Source of the DNA: Leptolyngbya sp. Heron Island J | GTDB lineage: Bacteria > Cyanobacteriota > Cyanobacteriia > Phormidesmidales > Phormidesmidaceae | DNA length: 64,000 bases | Direction of reading: 5' to 3' | Assembly (NCBI RefSeq): GCF_000482245.1 | Contig: NZ_AWNH01000105.1 | Span: forward strand, 62,001-126,000 | Shown here: piece by piece, positions 34,790 through 42,763 of the stretch | Layout: every line of letters starts with the position of its first letter | Numbering within the stretch: the stretch's first letter is position 1 | Notes under the pieces: generated by a model | Database searches by the model: none | What the model was told of the DNA's origin: nothing | What the model saw: only the letters and a program-made list of their open reading frames with translations | Made by a program: the position numbers and the translations under genes

Positions 34790-37189
34790 ATGAATTTTTC
34801 AATTGCTTCCCTGTTAGCTAACTTTTCAAACGATAAACTCGTTACAACTAAAACCCTCGAAAAGAAACTTAATTGTTCCGATGACACCGATGCCAGCGAT
34901 CTAACCATTGCGCTTGATGCCCTGGAACGCATTGGCGTACTAGAGAAAGAACGGGGTAAGTATCGTCGTATTTATGAGGATGACGTCATTGAGGGCAAGC
35001 TACGCTGCTCTAGCAAAGGCTTTTGTTTTGCGATTCAAGACGAGGAAGAAGCTGATGACATCTATGTCAGAGAAGCCCATCTTAACCACGCCTGGAATGG
35101 GGATCGAGTATTAGTTAAAGTCACCAAAGAGGGCAATCGTCGCCGCAGTCCAGAAGGTGAAGTCCAGCTGATTTTAGAACGAGCTAACTCTTCAGTATTA
35201 GCCCGCATCAAAGAGGTCGAAGGTAACGATAGCTTACAGGCCGTTCCCCTGGATGATCGACTGCTGTTTCAGCTGGATCTCAAAAATCAAGAAGAGGATG
35301 AATTAAGTCAGGCTGATTTACAGGCAGCTATTGACCATTTAGTGCATGTGGAAATCTTGCGCTATCCCATTGGCCAACATTTACCCCATGGCAGGGTGGC
35401 TCAAATTCTAGGCAGTGATGCTGAGGCCGCTGCCGATATCGACATTGTTTATTGTAAGCATGACCTGCCTCGTGCCTTTCCTGAAGAGGTGATGATGGCG
35501 GCCAAAGCGCTACCCAATCGGGTGCGTAAGGCGGATATTAGGAAACGGATTGATTTGAGAGATCAGCCCACCGTTAGTATTGATGCGGATGGTGCTCAGG
35601 TAATTGACGACGCCCTGACATTAGAGCAGCTTGAGGATGGTAACTGGCTGTTGGGGATTCATGTGGCCGATGTCTCCTACTATGTACCGTCCAATAACCC
35701 CATCGATCAGGAAGCTTATCGTCGAGGCACCTCGGTGTACCTGGCAGATTCACCAGTGCCCTTGCTGCCACCGCCGCTATCCACATCTCTGTGTGCGCTA
35801 CTGGCCGATAAGGAGCGACTTACCATTTCTGTAATGGTTATTCTCTCTTCAGAAGGTGAAGTGTTGGCCTATGAAGTGCAGCCATCGGTGATTTGCAATG
35901 ATCATCAGCTCAATTATTACCAGGCCCAAGCAATCTTAGCGCGAGATGACAAGGAGGCAATGGAAGCCTTGTCATTTAAAAAGCGGGATCTGACCAAGTT
36001 TAAAGACTGTTTTGAGCAGATTGATCAGTTGTTTGAAGTGAGTAAGCTGCTGCAGCAACAGCGCAACCAGCGGGGCTCGTTTGATTTAAATCTACCCGAT
36101 CATGTCTTTCCAGAGGAAGCTGGAGAAGAGCTGTCCCATTATCTTTCTCCTAAGTTTCAACATGATGATGAAGGGGGACTGGGTGTCATGGTGGTTTCAG
36201 ATTTACTGCCAGCCCGACGGATTGTTACTGAATGTATGTTGTTGGCCAATCAGCTAGTCGCTAAACATCTCAAAGAGTTAGGTGTGCCAGCCATTTATCG
36301 GGTTCACAGCACACCTGATCCAGGAGATGTGCAAGAGCTGATTAAATTGGCCAATAATATGGGACTGAATTTACAGCTAGAAAATGAGGATATTGTTTTA
36401 CCCAAGGACTATTTAGGCTTTGTGCAACAGTTTAGTCAGTCTAAAGCTGAAAAGGTGCTGACTTATTTGTTGTTATCTACATTAAAGCCCGCGTCCTATG
36501 GCAGTCACCCCGACGGACATTTTGGGCTGGCGTTAGAAGATGGGTATACCCATTTTGCTTCTCCTGTCAGGCGTTATCCTGATTTGTTAGTGCATCGGGT
36601 GCTCCATGCCGTCTTTGATGAAGGTCGCGATCGCAAAACCACCCGCTCCAAAGATCGAGTTGATCTCCGTAGCAGCAGCAGTCACGGTAATGTCAGCTGG
36701 AGTGTATTGCCACCTGATATCCATAACGAATTAGAAGAAAGCTTGAGCCACATGACTACTCACCTGACTGAGCGGGAGCGATTGGCTCAAGAAGCAGAGT
36801 CTGATTTAGAAGGACTGAAAAAAGCGGCCTTTATGCAGGCCCATACAGGTGAAGTTTTCCACGGCTTGATTACTGGCGTTCAGTCCTACGGCTTCTTTGT
36901 GGAATTAGAAGAGTTACTGGTTGAAGGTCTGGTCCATGTCAGCTCCCTTAAGGATGACTGGTACGAATATCGGTCTCGGCAGCAAAAGTTAATGGGGCGC
37001 AAAAACCGCCAGCAGTATCGTTTAGGCGATCGCGTTGAGGTCCAAGTTAAGAGCGTTGATTACTATCGCCAGCAAATTGACCTGGTGGCAGTGGGCGGGG
37101 GTAGTGAAGCCGTGGACGACGATGACGACGACATCACCAATGAGGAGTCCATGGGCAGAGACGACGTCTTTGATGACGGCGAAGAGTAG
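34790..37189 (+). CDS. rnr: RNase R/VacB-like exoribonuclease lacking one active-site Asp
   Basis: This 799-residue protein shows a winged-helix N-terminus, cold-shock-type OB regions, the RNB catalytic domain (about 255-600) and a C-terminal S1 domain (VFHGLITGVQSYGFFVELEE), with an acidic tail. The RNB motif normally has four Asp residues at fixed spacing (D272, D278, D280, D281 in E. coli RNase R). Here the positions are Asp265, Val271, Asp273 and Asp274 (SIDADGAQVIDDAL), so the second is Val (GTA at 35600). Whether the enzyme still degrades RNA cannot be told from sequence; the change may be usual in cyanobacterial homologues. Translation of ubiX begins 8 bp downstream. Confidence 0.92.
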   Translation: MNFSIASLLANFSNDKLVTTKTLEKKLNCSDDTDASDLTIALDALERIGVLEKERGKYRRIYEDDVIEGKLRCSSKGFCFAIQDEEEADDIYVREAHLNHAWNGDRVLVKVTKEGNRRRSPEGEVQLILERANSSVLARIKEVEGNDSLQAVPLDDRLLFQLDLKNQEEDELSQADLQAAIDHLVHVEILRYPIGQHLPHGRVAQILGSDAEAAADIDIVYCKHDLPRAFPEEVMMAAKALPNRVRKADIRKRIDLRDQPTVSIDADGAQVIDDALTLEQLEDGNWLLGIHVADVSYYVPSNNPIDQEAYRRGTSVYLADSPVPLLPPPLSTSLCALLADKERLTISVMVILSSEGEVLAYEVQPSVICNDHQLNYYQAQAILARDDKEAMEALSFKKRDLTKFKDCFEQIDQLFEVSKLLQQQRNQRGSFDLNLPDHVFPEEAGEELSHYLSPKFQHDDEGGLGVMVVSDLLPARRIVTECMLLANQLVAKHLKELGVPAIYRVHSTPDPGDVQELIKLANNMGLNLQLENEDIVLPKDYLGFVQQFSQSKAEKVLTYLLLSTLKPASYGSHPDGHFGLALEDGYTHFASPVRRYPDLLVHRVLHAVFDEGRDRKTTRSKDRVDLRSSSSHGNVSWSVLPPDIHNELEESLSHMTTHLTERERLAQEAESDLEGLKKAAFMQAHTGEVFHGLITGVQSYGFFVELEELLVEGLVHVSSLKDDWYEYRSRQQKLMGRKNRQQYRLGDRVEVQVKSVDYYRQQIDLVAVGGGSEAVDDDDDDITNEESMGRDDVFDDGEE

Positions 37190-37197
37190 AAAAAGCC

Positions 37198-37866
37198 ATG
37201 CAACAAGATGCGCAAGCAGCATCCGCCCCTCCCTTGGCTCGTCCTTTAGTCTTAGGCATTACCGGAGCCTCGGGTTTAATCTACGCCGTACGAGCGCTCA
37301 AACATCTGTTAACCGCAGGCTATGAAGTGGACTTAGTCGCTTCTAAGGCGGTGTATATGGTTTGGCAGGCAGAAGAACAGGTGCGCCTACCCGGAGATTT
37401 AAATCATCAAGTCCTATTCTGGCGGCAGCAGGCTGGAGTAGAAAAAGCCGGTATGCTGCGCTGCCATGCCTGGAGTAATGTAGGAGCAACCATCGCCAGT
37501 GGCTCATTTAAAACCCTAGGCATGGTGATTATGCCCTGCAGTATGAGTACGGTGGGCAAACTGGCGTCCGGATTGAGTTCTGACCTGTTGGAACGAGCTG
37601 CTGATGTGCAGCTTAAAGAAGGCAAGCCCCTGGTGCTGGTACCTCGTGAAACCCCGTTGAGTTTAATTCATCTCCGTAATTTAACAACCCTGGCCGAAGC
37701 GGGCGCTAGAATTGTCCCAGCTATTCCAGCCTGGTACCATCGGCCTCAAACCATTGATGATCTGGTGGACTTTGTGGTTGCTAGAGCCCTTGATCAGCTG
37801 GATATTGACTGTGTGCCATTAAATCGTTGGCAAGGTCATGGTCAAACGGCAACGTTGGAGAGTTGA
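37198..37866 (+). CDS. ubiX: Flavin prenyltransferase UbiX
   Basis: UbiX joins dimethylallyl phosphate to FMN to make prenylated FMN, the cofactor of UbiD-type decarboxylases used in quinone synthesis. The 222-residue protein has the flavodoxin-like motif LGITGASGLIYA, SFKTLGMVIMPCSMSTVG, and LVLVPRETPLSLIHLRNL, which bind FMN and the prenyl phosphate. The first 15 residues are an extension before the fold. It starts 8 bp after the RNase R stop, so both share a transcript. Confidence 0.95.
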   Translation: MQQDAQAASAPPLARPLVLGITGASGLIYAVRALKHLLTAGYEVDLVASKAVYMVWQAEEQVRLPGDLNHQVLFWRQQAGVEKAGMLRCHAWSNVGATIASGSFKTLGMVIMPCSMSTVGKLASGLSSDLLERAADVQLKEGKPLVLVPRETPLSLIHLRNLTTLAEAGARIVPAIPAWYHRPQTIDDLVDFVVARALDQLDIDCVPLNRWQGHGQTATLES

Positions 37867-37917
37867 GCGCTAAGGTGAACATAGCTCACCAAATCGTGGT
37901 CAATCGGGGAAAAAGTA

Positions 37918-38700
37918 ATGGTTCAGCTGATTACGCTTCTATTGGTGGTGGCAGCTCTGCTGATACTAGTGCTGCAAAATCTCACGCCTGTCTTAGAGCT
38001 AGTGATATTGGGTAACTCGGTGGGGGCGCTACCACTGTCTGTCTGGTTGCTGGGTGCGATCGCAATCGGTGCCCTATGCACCCTACTGATCCATCAGCTA
38101 GTACCGCAAAAACGTGCGTATCGTCCTATTGGCCGACGACTGAACGATCCAGAAACCACCCATAACAATCGATTTGTCGATTCCCCTAATCCTCCCACAA
38201 ACAGCCGTCCGTCCTCTCGTGGCTCTGCTCCCAGCAGTAGCAGGCATCAAGATCCCTACGATAATGACTGGGAAACATTTAGGGCTCCTGAACAATGGGA
38301 CGACTGGGGTCAACAGCAGACCACCGCTGCCGCCAGAGATACGTTTGCAGACAGACCCAGACCCTCCGTGGGCGATGCCATTGGTGATGCTGTTAAAGAC
38401 ATTGAATCTGGCTGGGGCGATGATGACTATGAAGCATCAGCTCGATATGCATCCAGGCAAGACCCTGGGCCAGATATTGGCTGGGAGCAGCACGGTTCTT
38501 ATCGCGACGATAGACCGGACCAGCCATCGCCACGCACCTATGAAGACGGTTGGATCTATGGTGATAACGCACCTGAGGAAAATCCCCCAAGTGCCGCTAA
38601 ACCTGAAGAGGCAACGCCAGAAGCCCCAGAAGAGGATGTATACGACGCCAACTATCGAGTCATCATCCCTCCCTATGAGGGGAATGACAAAGACGTGTGA
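37918..38700 (+). CDS. LapA-domain membrane protein with long disordered tail
   Basis: The first 65 residues of this 260-residue protein form two transmembrane helices in the LapA (DUF1049) pattern: LLLVVAALLILVLQNLTPV and LPLSVWLLGAIAIGALCTLL. The remaining 190 residues are polar, rich in Pro, Asp, Arg and Ser, and probably disordered, ending YDANYRVIIPPYEGNDKDV. LapA domains occur in small envelope proteins involved in LPS assembly in proteobacteria, but the cyanobacterial role is unknown. It follows ubiX by 51 bp. Confidence 0.82.
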   Translation: MVQLITLLLVVAALLILVLQNLTPVLELVILGNSVGALPLSVWLLGAIAIGALCTLLIHQLVPQKRAYRPIGRRLNDPETTHNNRFVDSPNPPTNSRPSSRGSAPSSSRHQDPYDNDWETFRAPEQWDDWGQQQTTAAARDTFADRPRPSVGDAIGDAVKDIESGWGDDDYEASARYASRQDPGPDIGWEQHGSYRDDRPDQPSPRTYEDGWIYGDNAPEENPPSAAKPEEATPEAPEEDVYDANYRVIIPPYEGNDKDV

Positions 38701-38879
38701 ATCAGGACATCCCACATGCTGACAGGTGATCACGGTGGTGCAATCCCTGTTTCAAACACTTTCTAGGGAGTACGTTTCGGTAACAGTAACCATGCTGGTC
38801 GCTATGGGTTTGGGCTAGTAAGCTATAACCGTAGCGCTTAGCTTGTGCAGATGTTATTCATCTGACCTCGAAAACAGAG

Positions 38880-40028
38880 ATGTCCCCGGTTTTACCCATC
38901 AATACCCAGCGCTATCGGTCTGGTAACTATATGTTAGAGGTGACGGCACAGCCATCACCCCTTTCCCAGTGGAGCGACCGACCTGTGGTGCGGCGACTGC
39001 GTTTTAGTCTATGGTTAGAGCGACCCGAGCGGCAGCAGCTGGCTGCGGGGAATCAGCAGCAGTTAGTCGCTCTTAGCGATGCGGTTGAGACTTATGTGCA
39101 AACCTATCTGAGTCAGCAAGCCTGGCCTCAAACCCACAGCATTAAGCTACTCGATAGGACTATCAAACTCAGCACTATACAGTTATTTAATCTCGCTGAG
39201 GTGTTAAGTGCCTACGGTCAGCGTCACATCACTCTGCCTGTGGCGGCGTTGCGGCGACGGCGACGTTCCTGGCAGACGGGCTCAGCGGTAGCCTCACTCT
39301 TGGTCGCTGTAGGTGTGACGACGGCTTATCTTTATTACAGACCACCAGTATTTAACGAAGTGGCGACCACTCAGGCTCCTGAGGCAGTTTTCGAAGATGG
39401 TGTGAGCAGTCCACCCAGCTCCCCTGCGGCTCCAGAGTTAGAGTCGGCCCCAGCTGAGCCATCTTTTAATCTCAGTCAAGAGCTGGCCCAGCAGCCATTA
39501 GACCAGGAAGAGCTAGATGGTGTTAGCACTATTCCGGCTGCACCCCAGGCAGCTGGAGCGAATGCACCGTCAGCTGCAGAAACTCAAATACCTGATATAG
39601 CTGAACAAGATTTAGGCCCTGGCGAGGATAAATTGTCGGCGCTACCTGAAGCCAGTGAGCCGATGACAACGGCTGAGGTGCCTGGGCAATTGGAAACGCA
39701 AGAAAGTTTAAAAAGCCCTGCTGCTAGTGCAGCTAGCGATCTGGCGCAGCGATCGCAACTGCCTGATGACCCGGTTGTTGACGATGCCCTACTGGCAGCG
39801 ATCGCAACCCAGCTAGCCCCGTATCAACCCACAGATACCGCCTATCCGCTGGTCTATCACCTACAAATCGCTGCCGATGGTACCATCGTAACCCTGGACC
39901 CCATGAGCGAGGATGCTCCAAACCTAGAAATTCCCGCAAACATTAAAACACAGCCCCCCGGACGCTCACTCCAGGTAGAAATTATCTACACTGGCAGTGC
40001 TCGTCCCACAGTCAGAGAGCGGTTCTAA
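38880..40028 (+). CDS. DUF4335 domain protein
   Basis: This 382-residue protein has the N-terminal DUF4335 domain found in cyanobacteria (about 1-120, starting near INTQRYRSGNYMLEVTAQPS). A transmembrane helix follows at about 140-158 (AVASLLVAVGVTTAYLYY). A long Pro/Ala/Glu-rich linker then leads to a C-terminal conserved region of about 90 residues. The cytoplasmic domain and the external tail are therefore on opposite sides of the membrane. The function is unknown. Its stop is only 4 bp from the stop of the convergent ferredoxin gene. Confidence 0.88.
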   Translation: MSPVLPINTQRYRSGNYMLEVTAQPSPLSQWSDRPVVRRLRFSLWLERPERQQLAAGNQQQLVALSDAVETYVQTYLSQQAWPQTHSIKLLDRTIKLSTIQLFNLAEVLSAYGQRHITLPVAALRRRRRSWQTGSAVASLLVAVGVTTAYLYYRPPVFNEVATTQAPEAVFEDGVSSPPSSPAAPELESAPAEPSFNLSQELAQQPLDQEELDGVSTIPAAPQAAGANAPSAAETQIPDIAEQDLGPGEDKLSALPEASEPMTTAEVPGQLETQESLKSPAASAASDLAQRSQLPDDPVVDDALLAAIATQLAPYQPTDTAYPLVYHLQIAADGTIVTLDPMSEDAPNLEIPANIKTQPPGRSLQVEIIYTGSARPTVRERF

Positions 40029-40032
40029 TCAA

Positions 40033-40494
40033 CTAAATCTCATCGGTTGATTGATTTTTCGGCTGGCGCAGTGGGTGATCACTCCGACTCTTACGGCGCA
40101 CTAACCCCTGATTCACCGGAAATCCAGCAACAGGAATCACCTGATGCCGACGTTCTTCCTCTAGGTTTCGTAGCTTGGTGTAGTCAACCCAGTGAATACA
40201 GTCAACAGGGCACGTATCAATCGCCTCCTGAATTAGTTCTTCACTGTCACCATCTTGACGTACAGCCCTGGCCCGACCATGAAGCGGTTCTAGATAAAAC
40301 GTATTGCGGGCCACGTGGACACAGTTAGTACAGCCGATGCAGGTGGTTTCATCAACATAAACCCCCTTTTGCCGCAGCGTCCCACCCAGTTCAGGTTCCA
40401 GACCAGTGCGGTTTTCAGCATCCCTAAGCAATCCACCCAGTTCAGGTTCTAGACCGGAACGCTCGTTGCTAGAAGGCTCATTTTGCAAAGTCAT
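40033..40494 (-). CDS. Cyanobacterial-type ferredoxin with duplicated N-terminal motif
   Basis: This 153-residue protein has one complete 4Fe-4S binding motif, CIGCTNCVHV, and a downstream CPVDC. The N-terminal region has a near-repeat, GLEPELGGLLRD and GLEPELGGTLRQ (about residues 16-42), with spacer ENRT. The C-terminal 45 residues extend past the cluster domain. This class occurs in cyanobacteria and plastids, with related modules in chloroplast DnaJ-like proteins. It is third in a minus-strand row with DUF2997 and Ycf35 genes, so it may supply electrons for a shared process. Confidence 0.92.
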   Translation of the reverse strand: MTLQNEPSSNERSGLEPELGGLLRDAENRTGLEPELGGTLRQKGVYVDETTCIGCTNCVHVARNTFYLEPLHGRARAVRQDGDSEELIQEAIDTCPVDCIHWVDYTKLRNLEEERRHQVIPVAGFPVNQGLVRRKSRSDHPLRQPKNQSTDEI

Positions 40495-40541
40495 CGATAG
40501 TTACTCCTATGACACGGGGATTAAGCCCCTTAAAGCAACAA

Positions 40542-40570
40542 AGACGACGTTGAGTAACCCAACGTCGTCT
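40542..40570 (-). terminator. Intercistronic hairpin between ycf35 and ferredoxin genes
   Basis: AGACGACGTTG (40542-40552) pairs perfectly with CAACGTCGTCT (40560-40570) with a 7-nt loop. On the minus strand it is followed by TTTGTTGCTTTAAG, a weak T tract. It could attenuate read-through into the ferredoxin gene. Confidence 0.75.
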
Positions 40571-40597
40571 CAATCTAGCTAGCCAACTCAAAAACCG

Positions 40598-40993
40598 TTA
40601 GCTTTGAGCCCAACGCTGTAGAACCAGACGAATAGAACCGTCTGCGGCAGTCTTTTGCTCAGCAACTTGAAAGCCCTGACGAGACGTTTCACTCATGACA
40701 GTGTGATAAGCATAGCGCTGAGTGATCTTATTCAAAAAGCCATCCACCGAAAGAGCCTGCTGCCAGTACTGCATATCAGCCACCAGCTCATAATCTCCAG
40801 TATCGGTGTTACGCTTGAACCCCAAGTCGTAACCATTGTCCTGCTCGATAACTACTTCAGCAGTTTCAGTCTGACCCTGATAGCCACGAACTGCCTGTGG
40901 ACCAGCTTTCCACTCAGCACCGACATCGGTGAGGGCAGCTTGTAGAGCAGGTAAACTACGAATTTTGGTTTTGATCTGGCTAAAGTGCGACAT
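40598..40993 (-). CDS. ycf35: Ycf35 / DUF1257 protein
   Basis: This 131-residue cytosolic protein begins MSHFSQIKTKIRSLPALQ, and shows LGFKRNTDTGDYELVADMQ and ITQRYAYHTVM, matching the DUF1257 family encoded as ycf35 in red-algal plastids and common in cyanobacteria. Its biochemical role is not known. It lies 70 bp after the DUF2997 gene, a pairing that is conserved in cyanobacteria. Confidence 0.93.
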   Translation of the reverse strand: MSHFSQIKTKIRSLPALQAALTDVGAEWKAGPQAVRGYQGQTETAEVVIEQDNGYDLGFKRNTDTGDYELVADMQYWQQALSVDGFLNKITQRYAYHTVMSETSRQGFQVAEQKTAADGSIRLVLQRWAQS

Positions 40994-41063
40994 CTTAAAC
41001 CTTGTGTTGATAAGAAGTTAACAATGTGGCCATCGGGCCAGAGCAGTGGTGAAACCGAAACGT

Positions 41064-41276
41064 CTACCAGCTGCCATAATTAGCCTGGGAATCAATTTGT
41101 TCAGACGTTAACTGATTGCCCTGGGCATAGAACTCAGAGGTCTTCTCCTGAGATAGAACCTGGCCTAACTGGGCCTCAATAGCAGCAGTGACCTCAGCGC
41201 AAGAGCGGCCAACAATACCTGTCACCAACTCTTTAACTCGACCATCGGGGTAAATAACAAATTCCAGTGTTTCCAA
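41064..41276 (-). CDS. DUF2997 domain protein
   Basis: This is a small protein of 70 residues starting METLEFVIYPDGRVKELVTG, the DUF2997 signature, with CAEVTAAIEAQLG and a C-terminal YGSW. It has one Cys and no transmembrane helix. It probably works with the adjacent Ycf35 and ferredoxin proteins, as the three genes travel together; the activity is unknown. Confidence 0.88.
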   Translation of the reverse strand: METLEFVIYPDGRVKELVTGIVGRSCAEVTAAIEAQLGQVLSQEKTSEFYAQGNQLTSEQIDSQANYGSW

Positions 41277-41668
41277 AGGGATTCACCTCTTATAGGAGAG
41301 CGCCACACTAATGACACCTACGTAGACAAACGATAACTAAAAAGTAGTTAAAACTCCATATAAAAAGTTAATACAGAGTATTGAAACTGAGAGTGTCTGC
41401 GCCAGTTGTATGAAGTTAGTGTCGCGCAACTTTCTGAAGCCGTCAAGCAAAGGACTGGAAGGGCTCCGCAGCCACCGTAAATGTGTTACAAAAATCAATG
41501 TTTTGAGATGCTCCTTTGTCTGACTGGCTCTCGGTATAGGCGATGATGCTATCTGTACTGACGGACTGTAGGTCACTGGTTTTGGACTGTGGGTTTTCCA
41601 TGAACCCTAGGTGACAGAGATGGGGATTCAGGAACGTTGATAGCTATCAAATGAGGTGAATTTAATTT
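41277..41668. other. Divergent intergenic region
   Basis: This 392-bp stretch separates the DUF2997 cluster (minus) from narM (plus). A minus-strand ORF at 41337-41576 looks non-coding. I found no NtcA site with correct spacing (the closest, GTA-N7-TAC near 41488, is one base short). Confidence 0.45.
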
Positions 41669-42124
41669 ATGGAATCTGGGGGCTTTCAATTTGAGCAGGA
41701 GTTTATCGACTCCCTACGCTGTATTCCTATGGTGGTGAGACTTAAACTCGACACCTGTGGCGTTAAGCTCAAACTTAATCACTGGCATCAGTTCACCCAG
41801 ACCGAGCGTCAGGAGCTGGTGGCTATGCCCTGTGATACGGTCAGTGGCATTCCGGCCTATCGTCAACATCTGCAAGCATTAGTGACTCGTTATACGGGAC
41901 AGCCTGCTAAGGAAATTGATGTTCCGGCTGAGCCACCCTGGCTGCAGGCAGATGTGCCCGAACAGGTGCAGATGCAGGCGGCGACCTACAACCTGAAAAT
42001 CACTGGCGATGCCTGGCAATCTCTAACACCAGGTCAACGATTTGCGCTGATTAAACTTAGTCGCCCAAGTCATGAAAATCGTAACTTTATGCCAGCTATG
42101 CAGGAGTTTGGTCTTGCGGATTAA
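41669..42124 (+). CDS. narM: Nitrate reductase-associated protein
   Basis: This 151-residue protein belongs to the nitrate reductase-associated family, called NarM in cyanobacteria, where it is needed for active nitrate reductase. It has FEQEFIDSLRCIPMVVRLKLD at the N-terminus, then LNHWHQFTQTERQELVAMPC, and RFALIKLSRPSHENRNF. NarM is cytosolic and acts in maturation of the ferredoxin-dependent nitrate reductase. No narB or nrt gene is in the window. It has no close partner; the next gene is 79 bp away. Confidence 0.92.
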   Translation: MESGGFQFEQEFIDSLRCIPMVVRLKLDTCGVKLKLNHWHQFTQTERQELVAMPCDTVSGIPAYRQHLQALVTRYTGQPAKEIDVPAEPPWLQADVPEQVQMQAATYNLKITGDAWQSLTPGQRFALIKLSRPSHENRNFMPAMQEFGLAD

Positions 42125-42203
42125 CTGCTATGGCTGGGTTTTAACCTGTGCGGACTGTTAGTATCAATACCAGCACAAAGGCTGGTTGACTGACTGAGAA
42201 GCT

Positions 42204-42752
42204 ATGAATATCCCCCCGTCCAATCATCAGAAGCGATTAAAGGTGCCCCGGCGATTTGGGCAGACCCAGTCGGGTGTCCCTTGGCCGTGGTTGATGCTGG
42301 TCATGGCGCTACATATTGGAGTGGGGCTGTTTTTATCTATGTTTTCGCCACCGTTTTGGGTCTGGCCCCTGGCCTTTGCTGGCACCCTGATTCAAGCACT
42401 GGCGCTGGCTGGCCCGAAAGCGCTATCGGCGTTTAAAGGGATTCGAATTCTATTGCTACGTTTTTTGACATGCTTGGGGGTTGGCCTGTCAGTAGTGGCG
42501 CTGGCCATAGCGGTTGGGTTTGGCGGTACGGCGGATATTGATAACATTCAATTTGTTCAGACTGGTTTGACCTTGTTTTTTGTCAATTTGGGGGTATTGG
42601 TGCTGACCGCTGGTTGTAGTGTGCTGATTGCTTATGTTGGCGATCGCATGTTAGCCAATATGGGACGCATCCGCTCAAGTCTGTCAGTTTTGAGTGTTTG
42701 TTTTTTGGGATTATTTGTTGGAGGAGCATTCGGGCTTGCGATCGCAAGCTAG
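42204..42752 (+). CDS. Conserved membrane protein upstream of Hsp70
   Basis: This 182-residue protein has a basic, polar N-terminus of about 25 residues and then four transmembrane helices, e.g. WLMLVMALHIGVGLFLSMF and VGLSVVALAIAVGFGG. The stop lies 11 bp ahead of the Hsp70 gene, so the pair is presumably one transcript. No family is recognised. Confidence 0.75.
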   Translation: MNIPPSNHQKRLKVPRRFGQTQSGVPWPWLMLVMALHIGVGLFLSMFSPPFWVWPLAFAGTLIQALALAGPKALSAFKGIRILLLRFLTCLGVGLSVVALAIAVGFGGTADIDNIQFVQTGLTLFFVNLGVLVLTAGCSVLIAYVGDRMLANMGRIRSSLSVLSVCFLGLFVGGAFGLAIAS

Positions 42753-42763
42753 AAATATAACTG

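Noticed and set aside
41485-41500. Possible NtcA site ahead of narM
   Set aside because: The half-sites GTA and TAC are seven bases apart; the consensus needs eight.
41337-41576. Minus-strand ORF of 79 codons ahead of narM
   Set aside because: No ribosome-binding site, domain or convincing composition; it fills a promoter region.
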